Assembly: GCA_965232265.1 (NCBI GenBank)
Contig: CBDDPH010000002.1
Location: forward strand, 496,001-560,000
DNA: 64,000 nucleotides
Reading direction: 5' to 3'
From: VXRD01 sp965232265
GTDB lineage: Bacteria > Latescibacterota > UBA2968
Of this stretch, positions 1 to 8,581 are shown piece after piece (positions within the stretch are counted from its first letter, which is position 1; every line of letters starts with the position of its first letter). Position numbers and translations under genes: made by a program. The notes under the pieces are model-generated. The model searched no databases. It was not told the origin of the DNA and worked only from the letters and a program-made list of their open reading frames with translations.

Positions 1-755
1 CCGCTTTGCGCCATCGCCGTTGCGTAAATTGTGCCATTGGGTGCGACACTCAGCGCGTGAATCTCTTTTTCACGGGCGTCGTAAAGTACATCTGCACCAC
101 CTTGCTCGCGCACCCGATAAATCAGGCCGCTATGGTCTGTGCCCGCATAAATCTCGCCCTGGGCACCTGTGGCGAGGGATACCACATTGGGGTCTTTGCT
201 CGCGTAGAGCGCGGTGACTTTGCCTTGTTTGTCAATTTTCAAAACGCGCCCCTGATCACCACCTGTACCCGCGTATAAGCTGCCGTTTGGGCGTGCAATG
301 AGTGCAAATACATGGCGATCACCTGTCTGACAAAATTCTATGGGTTCTCGTCCCGGTGCAATGCGATAAATCAGCCCGCCCGGCGATGTGCCCGCATAGA
401 GCGCGCCATCTATACCAATGGCGAGGCTGAAAATGTGAACGGTTGCGGAGTCGGGGGCATCGAATAACAGTTCTGCCCGGTCACTGTCGGGTTTGAGCAT
501 GTAAATTCGACCTTTATTGCCGGTTCCGATGTACAGGGTTTTGTCCTTATCTACAGACAGTGCCCAAACAAAGTCTTCACCTGTATCTGCGACCCGTTTA
601 TAAGATGGTGCCAAGGTCACTGTGCCTTCCCGCGTGAGCGACACGCCATCGGGTTCTCCTTTGAGGAAGGCCGTCTGTGAATCTTCTCGCCAAATTTTGG
701 GCGACACGGCGTTTGCGCTCGTTCCAAGTAGGATAAAAAGCAGTACATGTGTCAT
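1..755 (-). CDS. secreted beta-propeller repeat protein, 3' end cut by window edge
   Basis: The minus-strand reading frame is open from the ATG at 755 to the window edge, so the C-terminus is missing. The first ~16 residues are a hydrophobic signal peptide (MTHVLLFILLGTSANA). The rest holds at least four blade-like repeats with the pattern L/I-Y-A-G-T...G-x-I/V-Y/L-x-I/V, spaced about 40 residues apart, as in NHL/YVTN-type propellers. It starts 16 bp after the stop of the S55-peptidase-like gene and on the same strand, so the two are probably one operon. The product is likely periplasmic or cell-surface. Substrate and function are not recognisable from the repeats. Confidence 0.75.
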   Translation of the reverse strand, partial: MTHVLLFILLGTSANAVSPKIWREDSQTAFLKGEPDGVSLTREGTVTLAPSYKRVADTGEDFVWALSVDKDKTLYIGTGNKGRIYMLKPDSDRAELLFDAPDSATVHIFSLAIGIDGALYAGTSPGGLIYRIAPGREPIEFCQTGDRHVFALIARPNGSLYAGTGGDQGRVLKIDKQGKVTALYASKDPNVVSLATGAQGEIYAGTDHSGLIYRVREQGGADVLYDAREKEIHALSVAPNGTIYATAMAQS

Positions 756-771
756 CCCCGCTCTCAATATT

Positions 772-2544
772 CTATCTTTTTTCTTCACCCGAACCTCTCC
801 TGCCTGAAAAAGTTGCACTGCCGTCTTTGCCCACCACCAGAAGGGCCATTTGACTGCCGGTCAATACGTAGCGGGTCATGACGTGTTTTTGGCTATATAT
901 CGACTGCTGTGATTGTTGCACGACATCTGATCCACGCGCCAGTGATAGTGCTGACAGAACCGAAGTGGGCAATCCCGAGATCTCACGTCCGCCCATTGTT
1001 ACGCTGGGGCGAGAAGCTATGAATCTCGCAACGAGTACATCATTGCGCCCCGATTTCTCGATCTGCCCAATCAGTTCTTCCAGTGTTTTGGGTTGATGAG
1101 CGGTGCGTTTCATATCTTGTAATCGCTGTTCGCGTTCATTCACAATCTGCAATATCAAACGTCCTGGCGCCATAAATCCGGGAATTGGCAGGGCGACATT
1201 TACGGTCTCGCGCTTGCCCAGCAACGGAGCTATCGCAATAGAGACGTGTACTGTATCGCCCGGTTCGTAGCGCGAACGATCCAGTCGCAGCCCTTCAATA
1301 CGGGCACTTTGGGTGCGTTCTTCAACGGATAATTGAAATATAGCCGAGTCAATACGGGCTTCGACAAAAGGATTCTGGATCACTTGTGCAAGGGGTTGTG
1401 TCAAGCCCAGTACCGCCAGCCCAAGCCCCTGAGTACCTGCGTATTTATTTTTTATTATTACGGGTTCGCGTTTGGGTAGGTGCAACGTCAATTGTCCCGC
1501 GACAGTGGTTTCACCTGTCAATTTTTCAGCGGAGATAACCGAGGTCGCTACGGCCATCCGCACCAGCAACGGACCTAATTCTCTGTGGCGAAATACTTCC
1601 ATATTAAACGCGGCGGCGTGGTTGGGAGATACGACAGAGATACGCACGGGCATCATTTCTGCTTCAGATCCTATGACGCCAGCAATGCCCGGTGCGCGAT
1701 CTTGTAAGATCACACCGATATGTTGCGATGCTGTGCCCACCTTAAACGAAAGCATCTGGCTGGAAATCACTTCGTGAATAAATGCTGCGGTCATAGACAT
1801 CGCCGTGCGACCGCCAAATAACAGGGGATGCCCAAAGCCCACGACCTTATCACCCACGCGATGTGTCAGCGTGCCAATGCCCGTGACACTGAGGTCGCCC
1901 CGGACCAGTTGCACGCCCAGAGGCGCGCCCGGTTCAAATGGACCGACAGATAGAGATGGGTCTGTTCCGCCACCGCCCTGCATGGGCAACAGGCCGTATT
2001 TTGACAATTCACCGCGATATTCCGCGACCACTTGCTGAGCAAATCCCGAGAGCATCAAAGGTACAGCCACGGGTTTTAGTACCCCGCCGTGTACGCCAGC
2101 TATTTGTCCCTCCCAGGGCGCAGATCCATAAGTCGCGCTCGACATGGTATCCCGCGATGCACGCTGGAGTACCGTCATCATCTCGCCAATTGGCGTGATC
2201 CCCGCAATTGGCTCTTCGGCGAATGCACCAATGCTGTAGCCGACTGCGCCCACGAGTTTGCCCTCGATATATACCGGACTGCCACTCATGCCGGCGATGA
2301 CGCCGGTTTGCGCCATGGGACCGCCGGATAACCGGGCGAGAATTATGTCGCTTTTTGGACCAAAAACATTGCGTAAAACGCCTAATACTTCAACGCCAAA
2401 TGTATCGATGCGGGTGCCCTGAAATACCGTGCGGCCAACGCCTTTCATGCCGCGCCGGATATCATCAATGGACATGTACAACTCGGCACTGGTCGATCCA
2501 TGTAGCAGGCAGATCGCGAAAAATGTCAGAAATCGAGAACGCAT
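772..2544 (-). CDS. SpoIVB peptidase S55 domain-like secreted protein
   Basis: A 590-residue protein with a 20-residue signal peptide. Residues 21-130 carry an S55-like serine peptidase core: DDIRRGMKGVGRTV near the start and the nucleophile motif GMSGSPVY around S87. In sporulating bacteria SpoIVB is a PDZ-containing signalling protease. Here there is no sign of sporulation, and the long C-terminal part (about 200-590) is not recognised, so the target is unknown. The protein is expected in the periplasm. It is the first gene of a minus-strand pair with the propeller gene downstream. A good sigma70-type promoter lies 50-80 bp upstream, divergent from rlmH. Confidence 0.75.
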   Translation of the reverse strand: MRSRFLTFFAICLLHGSTSAELYMSIDDIRRGMKGVGRTVFQGTRIDTFGVEVLGVLRNVFGPKSDIILARLSGGPMAQTGVIAGMSGSPVYIEGKLVGAVGYSIGAFAEEPIAGITPIGEMMTVLQRASRDTMSSATYGSAPWEGQIAGVHGGVLKPVAVPLMLSGFAQQVVAEYRGELSKYGLLPMQGGGGTDPSLSVGPFEPGAPLGVQLVRGDLSVTGIGTLTHRVGDKVVGFGHPLLFGGRTAMSMTAAFIHEVISSQMLSFKVGTASQHIGVILQDRAPGIAGVIGSEAEMMPVRISVVSPNHAAAFNMEVFRHRELGPLLVRMAVATSVISAEKLTGETTVAGQLTLHLPKREPVIIKNKYAGTQGLGLAVLGLTQPLAQVIQNPFVEARIDSAIFQLSVEERTQSARIEGLRLDRSRYEPGDTVHVSIAIAPLLGKRETVNVALPIPGFMAPGRLILQIVNEREQRLQDMKRTAHQPKTLEELIGQIEKSGRNDVLVARFIASRPSVTMGGREISGLPTSVLSALSLARGSDVVQQSQQSIYSQKHVMTRYVLTGSQMALLVVGKDGSATFSGRRGSGEEKR

Positions 2545-2594
2545 GCGTTTACTTTTGCGTAGAAGGGGGTGAGAAAAAATTTTTGCATCTTGTT

Positions 2595-2623
2595 ATTATA
2601 CCGTTTTTTGGGGCGGTGAACAA
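2595..2623 (-). promoter_or_regulatory. sigma70-type promoter for the S55-like gene
   Basis: Reading the minus strand, TTGTTC (-35) is followed by 17 bases and a perfect TATAAT (-10 at 2600-2595). It points toward the gene starting at 2544, giving a 5' leader of about 45 bases. Confidence 0.6.
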
Positions 2624-2628
2624 GTTTC

Positions 2629-2657
2629 TTGTAAAACATATCTAATCTGCGTATCAT
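2629..2657 (+). promoter_or_regulatory. promoter for rlmH, giving an almost leaderless transcript
   Basis: TTGTAA at 2629-2634, a 17-base spacer, then TATCAT at 2652-2657. The rlmH ATG is at 2665, seven bases after the -10 box, so transcription would begin at or next to the start codon. There is no Shine-Dalgarno sequence in front of the ATG, which fits a leaderless mRNA. Confidence 0.5.
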
Positions 2658-2664
2658 AGCAAAT

Positions 2665-3135
2665 ATGCAGATCACTTTGCTCACTGTCGGCAAGTTCAAA
2701 GATGCGTGTTATCGAGACGCCGCACAAAATTATATCAAACGGCTGAAGCACTACGTCGCTTATGATGAGATTGAGGTGCGCGAGGAGCACGGTGGCAAAA
2801 ATGCCCGTGTGTCTGATATTATCGAAAAGGAAGGCCAGCGTCTCTTAAGTGCGCTGCATCCAGATGCCACTGTGGTTGCTCTTGGGCCTTCTGGCAAATT
2901 GTGTCGTTCTGAAGCCTTGGCCAAACGCCTGAACCTTATGCGCGTACAAAGAAAAAGCCGCCTCGTTTTTCTCATTGGCGGCCCTTTTGGGCTTGCATCT
3001 CGCGTTTTGTCGCGTGCAGATTGGCATTTGTCACTTTCACCTATGACTTTCCCACACGAATTGGCGCGCGTTATTTTGCTGGAGCAACTCTATCGCGCTT
3101 TCACGATTATCAGAGGTGAAAATTATCACAAGTGA
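2665..3135 (+). CDS. rlmH: 23S rRNA (pseudouridine1915-N3)-methyltransferase RlmH
   Basis: A SPOUT-class methyltransferase of 156 residues, the usual RlmH length. It uses SAM to methylate N3 of pseudouridine 1915 in helix 69 of 23S rRNA. Visible family features are the N-terminal MQITLLTVGKFK, the cofactor-knot segment FLIGGPFGLA near 102-111, the segment LSLSPMTFPHELARVILLEQLYRA, and the C-terminal RGENYHK. The start is fixed by the family N-terminus; no ribosome-binding site precedes it and the promoter lies immediately upstream. It is transcribed alone and divergently from the S55-like gene. Dispersed palindromes and a large hairpin follow it. Confidence 0.96.
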   Translation: MQITLLTVGKFKDACYRDAAQNYIKRLKHYVAYDEIEVREEHGGKNARVSDIIEKEGQRLLSALHPDATVVALGPSGKLCRSEALAKRLNLMRVQRKSRLVFLIGGPFGLASRVLSRADWHLSLSPMTFPHELARVILLEQLYRAFTIIRGENYHK

Positions 3136-3146
3136 AAGAAGTGATT

Positions 3147-3166
3147 GGGCGAAAAATCTTTCGCCC
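3147..3166. repeat. dispersed palindrome type A (copy 1)
   Basis: The palindrome gggcgaaa-N4-tttcgccc lies 12 bp after the rlmH stop. The same 8-bp arms recur at 35102-35121, 59620-59639 and 62844-62863. Outer flanks are partly shared too (gtaggg on one side, cgt on the other in several copies). Confidence 0.8.
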
Positions 3167-3234
3167 GTTAATAGTCAGTTATCCATTGTAGGGGCGATGC
3201 AGGCCTCGGCCATTTTAAGATACAAGACGTAAAA

Positions 3235-3267
3235 GGTAAGACGACCCTACCCCTCTCACGTCTCACC
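3235..3267. repeat. dispersed palindromic element type B (copy 1)
   Basis: Arms GGTAAGACG and CGTCTCACC (one G.T pair) enclose a C-rich centre. The reverse complement matches 14219-14257 over its whole length apart from two small indels, so the two copies lie 11 kb apart in opposite orientation. Confidence 0.7.
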
Positions 3268-3278
3268 GATTTAAAATT

Positions 3279-3365
3279 AGCCCGGGGGCAAACAACTCAC
3301 ACAGCCTGGGAGAGATGATTCTGCGGGAATCCGGCTACGTTGAGTCAACTCGCCCCCGGGTTTTT
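3279..3365 (+). ncRNA. structured hairpin element with GC clamp and T-tract (terminator or small RNA)
   Basis: A perfect 9-bp stem, CCCGGGGGC (3281-3289) with GCCCCCGGG (3352-3360), is extended by G.T and A-T pairs and followed on the plus strand by TTTTT. Inside the 62-base loop further nested pairings are possible: ACTCA/TGAGT, AGCC/GGCT and GATT/AATC closing a 7-base loop. The ending is that of an intrinsic terminator, but the enclosed domain is much larger than a normal terminator loop. It does not match the tRNA, SRP RNA, tmRNA or common riboswitch cores that I know. It may end rlmH transcription or be an independent RNA. Confidence 0.5.
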
Positions 3366-3639
3366 AACGTCAAAACCAAACAAGGGATAGGATAAATCAG
3401 TAATAGCGAGTTCACTAATTCAAATGTATGGTATGGGGAATTGGAACGGGGGATTTCAGATAAGCAATTCAACACTTAGATGACCGAGAAATCCGATGGG
3501 GAATCGGTGTCATCTCTTCGACTCGAGGGGGATTAATGAGTCTTTACCACAAGAACGCGCTTAAGATAAGCCATTGTTTTTATTAAGTCAAGACTACTTT
3601 TTTATTTTACTGACATGCGCCAGATATTGTGTCACATCA
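3366..3639. other. intergenic region with one long hairpin, no gene seen
   Basis: No supported reading frame. At 3478-3515 the arms AGATGAC/GTCATCT enclose a second stem CCGAT/ATCGG with a five-base loop, giving an imperfect hairpin of about 38 bases without a T-tract. Confidence 0.4.
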
Positions 3640-4938
3640 TTATTTACCACAGCCCAATGTGGTTCTATTCCGAAATAATCGCGTGTATCTGATCGGTTCT
3701 TCAAAAATCCCTCCGCTTTGCTCGTAGTAGTTCTCATCCAGCACATAAGCACCACCTCTGGGTCGCAACCACGATGCATTGGGCAGGGAGTATTCCGAGA
3801 GCATGCGATCCCATGTTCCGTAATTTTCCGGGCCATTGGATTCCATCAATCCCCCCTTTACACCCGGAAATGCGGGCAATCGTGCGGCTACGTTTTTGTT
3901 CCATTCTACCAGCACGGGTACACACGCATTATCCGCCACAAAACACGGCACACTATTTTTTACTGCTTCTATCATGCGAAATGCCAATGAGAGGGTTTTG
4001 CCCGCGGGTTTGATCGCCATAGCGCCATATCCCTGCTCCAGACGGGTGTGTACATCCGCAACGGTTTCGATGCTTTCATCCCCTGCAAAACGGGCAGGTA
4101 AGCCGTGTACATCGATATCTGCTGGGCGCGAAAAGGGTTCTTCAATCAGGACAATGCGATCTATCATACCTTCATTGTCCGCATGATCTAATAAGCGCGC
4201 CATGCTGTCTTTTTCGCCATAACGACCATTGGCATCGAGATAATAGAGCACATGGCCCGAATCGGTCATTTCCGTTTCGTACTGAGAGGCTAGGCTGTGA
4301 ATCTGCGACAGACAGGCCATGTCTGTTTTTACCATTTCGGTTTCATCTCCCGGATGCCCAATTTTGATTTTTATTATGTATGCTCCGCGATCTAAAATTG
4401 CCCGCAATTCATCTATGGGCAGGGTATAACTCACTGCGGGTACGAGCGCGACATGCGATTGGCGATGGGATAAAAATGAGCGGAATTTTTCCGGGATTAG
4501 GGCGTCGAAGGTCGCCAATCCCTTCCGCTTTGCATACAAGATCCAGGCGGCGTTGTCCAGCGCTACCAGCGCAATTAGCGCAAATGTTCGGCGCAAATTC
4601 CCCTGGCCGGTAATCGCTTTGGCATAAGAAAAGACTTCGTTTTCAATGGTGTCGAACAATGCGATTGGATCGGCAAATTCTCGCCCCTTGATGTGCTGTA
4701 GTGCAAATTCGAGGAGAGACGCCTGGAGCAAATTGCCGCCCATTTCCGTATGTGCAGCAAATACGGTGGCGTCTGACCACAGTACTGCCAAACCACCTAT
4801 CCCAAAAGCCTCATACCCATCGGCATCTTTTAAACGCACGACGAGATTCCACTTTTCGTGAAAAGCCGATCCCTTAAACGCAAAGGGCCGCGCGAATGGC
4901 TCGCGTTGAATTTCTAAATCTGTTTCGACAATGTGCAT
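3640..4938 (-). CDS. enolase-superfamily enzyme (mandelate racemase / muconate-lactonizing type)
   Basis: 432 residues, the usual size for the superfamily. These enzymes abstract the proton alpha to a carboxylate using Mg2+. The full barrel signature is visible: K190-x-K192 (IIKIKIG), metal ligand D235 in YYLDANGRY, E266/E267 in LIEEPF, D287/E288 in AGDES and K310 in AIKPAGKT. The KxK plus distant Lys pattern resembles dipeptide epimerases and muconate-lactonizing enzymes more than mandelate racemase, but the substrate cannot be assigned. It is a single minus-strand gene with a weak AGGA ribosome-binding site. A second enolase-superfamily gene begins at the far right edge of the window. Confidence 0.85.
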   Translation of the reverse strand: MHIVETDLEIQREPFARPFAFKGSAFHEKWNLVVRLKDADGYEAFGIGGLAVLWSDATVFAAHTEMGGNLLQASLLEFALQHIKGREFADPIALFDTIENEVFSYAKAITGQGNLRRTFALIALVALDNAAWILYAKRKGLATFDALIPEKFRSFLSHRQSHVALVPAVSYTLPIDELRAILDRGAYIIKIKIGHPGDETEMVKTDMACLSQIHSLASQYETEMTDSGHVLYYLDANGRYGEKDSMARLLDHADNEGMIDRIVLIEEPFSRPADIDVHGLPARFAGDESIETVADVHTRLEQGYGAMAIKPAGKTLSLAFRMIEAVKNSVPCFVADNACVPVLVEWNKNVAARLPAFPGVKGGLMESNGPENYGTWDRMLSEYSLPNASWLRPRGGAYVLDENYYEQSGGIFEEPIRYTRLFRNRTTLGCGK

Positions 4939-4997
4939 ATATTGGTATCCTTTATGTAGCGGTCAGCGGCCAGATCAACCAGTCCCCAGCCTCCGTC

Positions 4998-5022
4998 ATC
5001 GCGGCAGGCTGTTAGCCGCGAT
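4998..5022. repeat. dispersed palindromic element type C (copy 1)
   Basis: Arms ATCGCGGC and GCCGCGAT separated by nine bases, preceded by ccgtc and followed by ccag. The same arms and flanks occur at 28391-28442. Both copies lie a few tens of bases upstream of a plus-strand gene (udk here, the M16 peptidase there). Confidence 0.75.
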
Positions 5023-5075
5023 CCAGAAGGTTTGTTGTTATTTACGTTGTACTGAAGATTTCACGGATAATACAC

Positions 5076-5765
5076 ATGCCCAATGCGATTTGCAAGCCCT
5101 ATATCGTTGGTATTGCCGGAGGCACTGGCGCGGGTAAGACCACACTTGCCCACCTACTTTTTGATCATCTCGGCGATGATCGGGCTATACGAATTTCCCA
5201 CGATGCGTATTATCGCGATTTTGCCCATGTCCCGGCAGACCAGCGCAGGCAAATCAATTTTGATCATCCCGATGCACTCGAGACAGATTTGCTGGTGCAA
5301 CATCTTCAGGCACTATCCCGCGGGGAGACCGTATGGATACCCACTTATGATTTTACTACCCATTCCCGTTCTAATAGAACCCTTGAGTTATGCCCTCGCC
5401 CCATTATTATTGTCGAAGGCATTCTCCTGTTGGTCGAACAAATGCTGCGCGACGTTCTGAATTTGAAAATTTTTGTGGATACGCCATCAGATATTCGCTT
5501 GATTCGTCGCATGAACCGCGATGTCGATGAACGCGGACGCTCTCCCGAATCCGTTACCCTTCAATACCTCGAAACTGTGCGCCCCATGCACGATACTTAT
5601 GTCGAACCATCCCGCAAATATGCCGATCTCATCGTTTGCGGAGATCGCGATTTTACCATTGCCGCGGGTTTGATTTTGGGGCATTTAATAGCGGTGAGAA
5701 GCGATATCCACGGAACGATGTACAACTGGCCGCCTCGCAGGCCAGTTCACGACACGAAGGGATAG
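5076..5765 (+). CDS. udk: uridine kinase
   Basis: 229 residues. It phosphorylates uridine (and cytidine) with ATP or GTP in pyrimidine salvage and is cytosolic. Evidence: the P-loop GGTGAGKT at 15-22 directly after a beta strand, HDAYYRD near 43-49, the conserved NFDHPDA segment, the PTYDF motif, the strand IIIVEGILLL, and the RLIRRMNRDVDERGR lid region. These are the typical Udk landmarks in order. The last ~10 residues (after HLIAVR) are not conserved. It stands alone between a type C palindrome upstream and a terminator that serves the opposite-strand porin gene. Confidence 0.92.
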   Translation: MPNAICKPYIVGIAGGTGAGKTTLAHLLFDHLGDDRAIRISHDAYYRDFAHVPADQRRQINFDHPDALETDLLVQHLQALSRGETVWIPTYDFTTHSRSNRTLELCPRPIIIVEGILLLVEQMLRDVLNLKIFVDTPSDIRLIRRMNRDVDERGRSPESVTLQYLETVRPMHDTYVEPSRKYADLIVCGDRDFTIAAGLILGHLIAVRSDIHGTMYNWPPRRPVHDTKG

Positions 5766-5770
5766 AATGC

Positions 5771-5805
5771 AAAAAAATAAAGGGGAGATCTCAAAAGATC
5801 TCCCC
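5771..5805 (-). terminator. intrinsic terminator of the TorF-like porin gene
   Basis: A perfect 10-bp stem, ggggagatct / agatctcccc with a four-base loop (5782-5805), is followed on the minus strand by CTTTATTTTTTT. It lies between the two convergent genes and its T-tract faces the minus-strand transcript. Confidence 0.8.
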
Positions 5806-5882
5806 CTCTCGCCTGGTCGCATCTGATTAACCACGCCACGAAGCAAACCAGAAATGCCGACCCGGATCGAGAATAGAATAAC

Positions 5883-6611
5883 TTACTGCCCAAAGCCGAT
5901 GCTCACGCCTCCCCAAATGGTGCGGTTGTCGGGATTGATTTTTGTATCGGCATAAGAAAATCCAAGGGTTGGCGCTATCGAAATTGAGCATGCATTACAA
6001 CTGAGCGAAGCTGTAACGGTGACATCGTTAAAGCCCGTTTTATCTTCGTAACTACTCATTGCAACACTTGCACCGATACTCAATACTTGCCCATCTTCTG
6101 AGCCGAGCGCAATGTCATAGCCACCCGACAAAGATACGTACCAGGCTTCGACCAGACCAAAATCGTAATAAAATGTCACTGCAGGTGATATGGCGTTGTC
6201 CAGAGAAAGCCCAATATAAGCTTCTTGTGAGAGATTTGATTCTTCATCTGCACTGGGAAATACGTATTGGATATAACCGATGGAAACGCCCAGGCCCATG
6301 TCTTCGCTCAAGTACCTCGAATAGTCGGCATAAAAGTCGAGTTCATCGACATTTTGGGTTTGGGTATCGGGGTTTCTGTCATCAATGCGGTCCTGCACAA
6401 ACCACGATCCCCACGCGCCTATAGACAAACCCGTTTCACCAAATCCCACCTCAATGCCCGGTTGAGCCACAATTTTGTCATCGGCTCCGACCACATAACC
6501 GCGCCAAATATATCCCGTATAGCTATCCAGAGTAATACCGACCGACATCTGAGCATTTGCGGGGGCGATTAGAAAAATTCCCGCAAGTAAAATGCCACAT
6601 AATTTCTTCAT
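5883..6611 (-). CDS. TorF-family putative porin (Gcw_chp-like)
   Basis: 242 residues with a clear signal peptide (MKKLCGILLAGIFLIAPANA). The mature N-terminus has SYTGYIWRGYVVG, the Y-x-W-R-G motif typical of the TorF/Gcw_chp family. Alternating polar and hydrophobic segments through the rest fit an outer-membrane beta-barrel of about ten strands. The function is probably passive transport; no substrate is known. The start is set by GGAGGG just upstream. It is a single-gene transcript with an intrinsic terminator. Its AT-rich upstream region (6612-6895) separates it from the Mrp operon. Confidence 0.75.
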   Translation of the reverse strand: MKKLCGILLAGIFLIAPANAQMSVGITLDSYTGYIWRGYVVGADDKIVAQPGIEVGFGETGLSIGAWGSWFVQDRIDDRNPDTQTQNVDELDFYADYSRYLSEDMGLGVSIGYIQYVFPSADEESNLSQEAYIGLSLDNAISPAVTFYYDFGLVEAWYVSLSGGYDIALGSEDGQVLSIGASVAMSSYEDKTGFNDVTVTASLSCNACSISIAPTLGFSYADTKINPDNRTIWGGVSIGFGQ

Positions 6612-6895
6612 AAGTCCCTCCTGATGAGTTTATACATAGTGATGCATTATGACTATGACCTGTATGCAAAATTTTGTGGCGCACACACAGACCATATTTT
6701 GAATTTTGATGCTTTAGTTTTCCATTTTCTCCTTTCTGAAATATATGCGGAAGATGTTTCATTAGAGTTTCTTAAATATAAAAAAAACAAAATAAAAATA
6801 CGTCCAATGTTTCAATTGTGTAAACGGTTATCAGCGATCAGCGATCAGCGATCAGTCCCCGCCCAGCCACCCAAAGGCAATACCTTGCTTGTTTC
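6612..6895. repeat. AT-rich intergenic region with a short tandem repeat
   Basis: No gene is supported. The heptamer atcagcg is repeated three times plus a partial copy at 6830-6855. The left half should hold the promoter of the porin gene, but no clear -35/-10 pair could be chosen. Confidence 0.5.
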
Positions 6896-8581
6896 TTAAA
6901 AATAATAAATCAGATAAATTGCCAGAAAAATAATTGCAATGAGCACATTGCTTTGCGATAACCACGAGCGGCCAAATAATCCCCTATTATTGTGCTGTGC
7001 CTGAACGCCCACAGTGAGTTTTCGAACCCATGCCTTTCCGTTCTGAAAAAAGGCATTGGCGAGCGGTCCGCCTGTGCGGATAATGGCGCGAATACCTTTG
7101 GGTAGCGCGCGTCGATACACCCAATCCACATCGAGATTGACACTGGGCTGTTCGGAGGGATACTTGCCCGTTAGCATCAGGAAGGCAAATGCCAGCACGC
7201 CGTAGAAGACCAGTTGAAGTTGGAGCACGACATGGGTCGTGGTATAAGATATATAATCTACAGGATATGGCAACAAATTGTAAAGAAGTGGAGGGTAGGA
7301 CCCGATGGCGACACAGAGTATGGCTGAGATCGTCATGGCGATTCGCATGTTGAGGGGAGCTTCAGAACAGCGAATGCCAGCGTCGTGCGCGAAGAATGAA
7401 AAAAATGGAATTTTGACACCCGCGTGATGAAGCACGCCCGCCGATGCCGCTAACAGCACCAGCCAGATTCCCACAGCCCCCATGTTGGCGACGCCTTGCA
7501 TAACCATGGGTTTGCTGATGAATGCATTGAATAGGGGAAGCGCGGAAATTGACGCGGCACCTATCAGACAACAGGCACAGGTCCAGGGCATGGACTTGTA
7601 AAGTCCGCCCAGATCTGTGGCATTCATACGCCCGGTGCGATACAAGACAGCGCCCATGGACATAAACAGTAGCCCTTTGAAGATTACGTCATTGAATGCA
7701 TGCGATACTGCGCCGTTAATGCCCAGTGCGCCTCCCACGCCAATGCCGACGACCATAAATCCGATCTGGTTGATCATGCTGTAGCTCAATACGCGGCGCA
7801 GATCGTTTTCGATAACGGCAAAGAAAACCGGAAACATGGTCATGGTCGCGCCAATGTAGATGAGCAGGTCTTCGCCGGCAAATCCGCGCGCGAGGGCATA
7901 TACAGCGGCTTTGGTGGTGAATGCACTCAGAAATACAGTGCCCACGGGTGTGGATTCTGGATAGGCGTCGATCAGCCAGTTGTGGAGCAGGGGAAAGGCG
8001 CATTTGATTCCAAAGGCCAGGAATATCAGGTAGTGGTGTCCCTCATTGAGTCCGATGTGATCAAAAGCGAGGGATTTTGTGTGCAAAAAGTAGCATACCG
8101 CGCCGAGCAGGAGCAGCAATCCCGAAGAGATGTGTATGACCAGATAGCGCATGCCGGATCGCAGTGCGCGCTCACCGCCGCGCGCCCATACGAGGAATAC
8201 CGATGTGATCGCCAGCAATTCCCAGAAGATGAACAGGGTGATTAAATCGCCGGCAAATACCGCGCCAACCGCCGATCCCGCATAGACCAATCCCGTGCCG
8301 ATTTGCAACCGGTCTTTGAGATGTAGCGCGTAAATTGCGCCGATAAAAGCTGCCAGATGGAACAGGTAGCCAAATAGCATGCTCAAGCGATCTGCACGCA
8401 GTACGGTCAGCTCATAGCCGCCCAAGGTGATGTGCCACAGGGTGCCATCGGCAATGGTCAGCAGGTTTAAAAATCCGAGCACGGGCAAGCATACCGACGC
8501 GATGCGGCGCGGTGTGGTTGGCAGGCAAAATAACAGCAGGCCGCCCGCCAACAGGATCAGTGCGGGATGAACGTCACTCAT
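6896..8581 (-). CDS. Mrp-type antiporter ND5/ND4-like subunit (third MrpA/D-like subunit)
   Basis: 561 residues with about 14 membrane helices. It belongs to the family of proton-conducting subunits shared by complex I and Mrp antiporters: LITLFIFWELLAITSVFLVW, a helix containing GIKCAFPLLHNWLIDAYPESTPVGT, and LRRVLSYSMINQIGFMVVG are the characteristic segments. It carries a longer C-terminal tail than its two relatives, including a hydrophilic stretch (NLDVDWVYRRALPKG) before a last helix. It is the last gene of the operon and starts 8 bp inside the end of the preceding small gene, so translation is probably coupled. With the two other ND-like subunits it may replace a single large MrpA. Confidence 0.85.
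   Translation of the reverse strand: MSDVHPALILLAGGLLLFCLPTTPRRIASVCLPVLGFLNLLTIADGTLWHITLGGYELTVLRADRLSMLFGYLFHLAAFIGAIYALHLKDRLQIGTGLVYAGSAVGAVFAGDLITLFIFWELLAITSVFLVWARGGERALRSGMRYLVIHISSGLLLLLGAVCYFLHTKSLAFDHIGLNEGHHYLIFLAFGIKCAFPLLHNWLIDAYPESTPVGTVFLSAFTTKAAVYALARGFAGEDLLIYIGATMTMFPVFFAVIENDLRRVLSYSMINQIGFMVVGIGVGGALGINGAVSHAFNDVIFKGLLFMSMGAVLYRTGRMNATDLGGLYKSMPWTCACCLIGAASISALPLFNAFISKPMVMQGVANMGAVGIWLVLLAASAGVLHHAGVKIPFFSFFAHDAGIRCSEAPLNMRIAMTISAILCVAIGSYPPLLYNLLPYPVDYISYTTTHVVLQLQLVFYGVLAFAFLMLTGKYPSEQPSVNLDVDWVYRRALPKGIRAIIRTGGPLANAFFQNGKAWVRKLTVGVQAQHNNRGLFGRSWLSQSNVLIAIIFLAIYLIYYF

Noticed and set aside
3279..3365. tRNA, tmRNA end or SRP RNA
   Set aside because: No TTCGAAT-type T-arm, no anticodon-length stem, and no GGAAGGAAGCA-type SRP loop on either strand.
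6830..6855. Possible CRISPR-like array from the atcagcg repeat
   Set aside because: The seven-base units are directly adjacent with no spacers; a simple tandem repeat.
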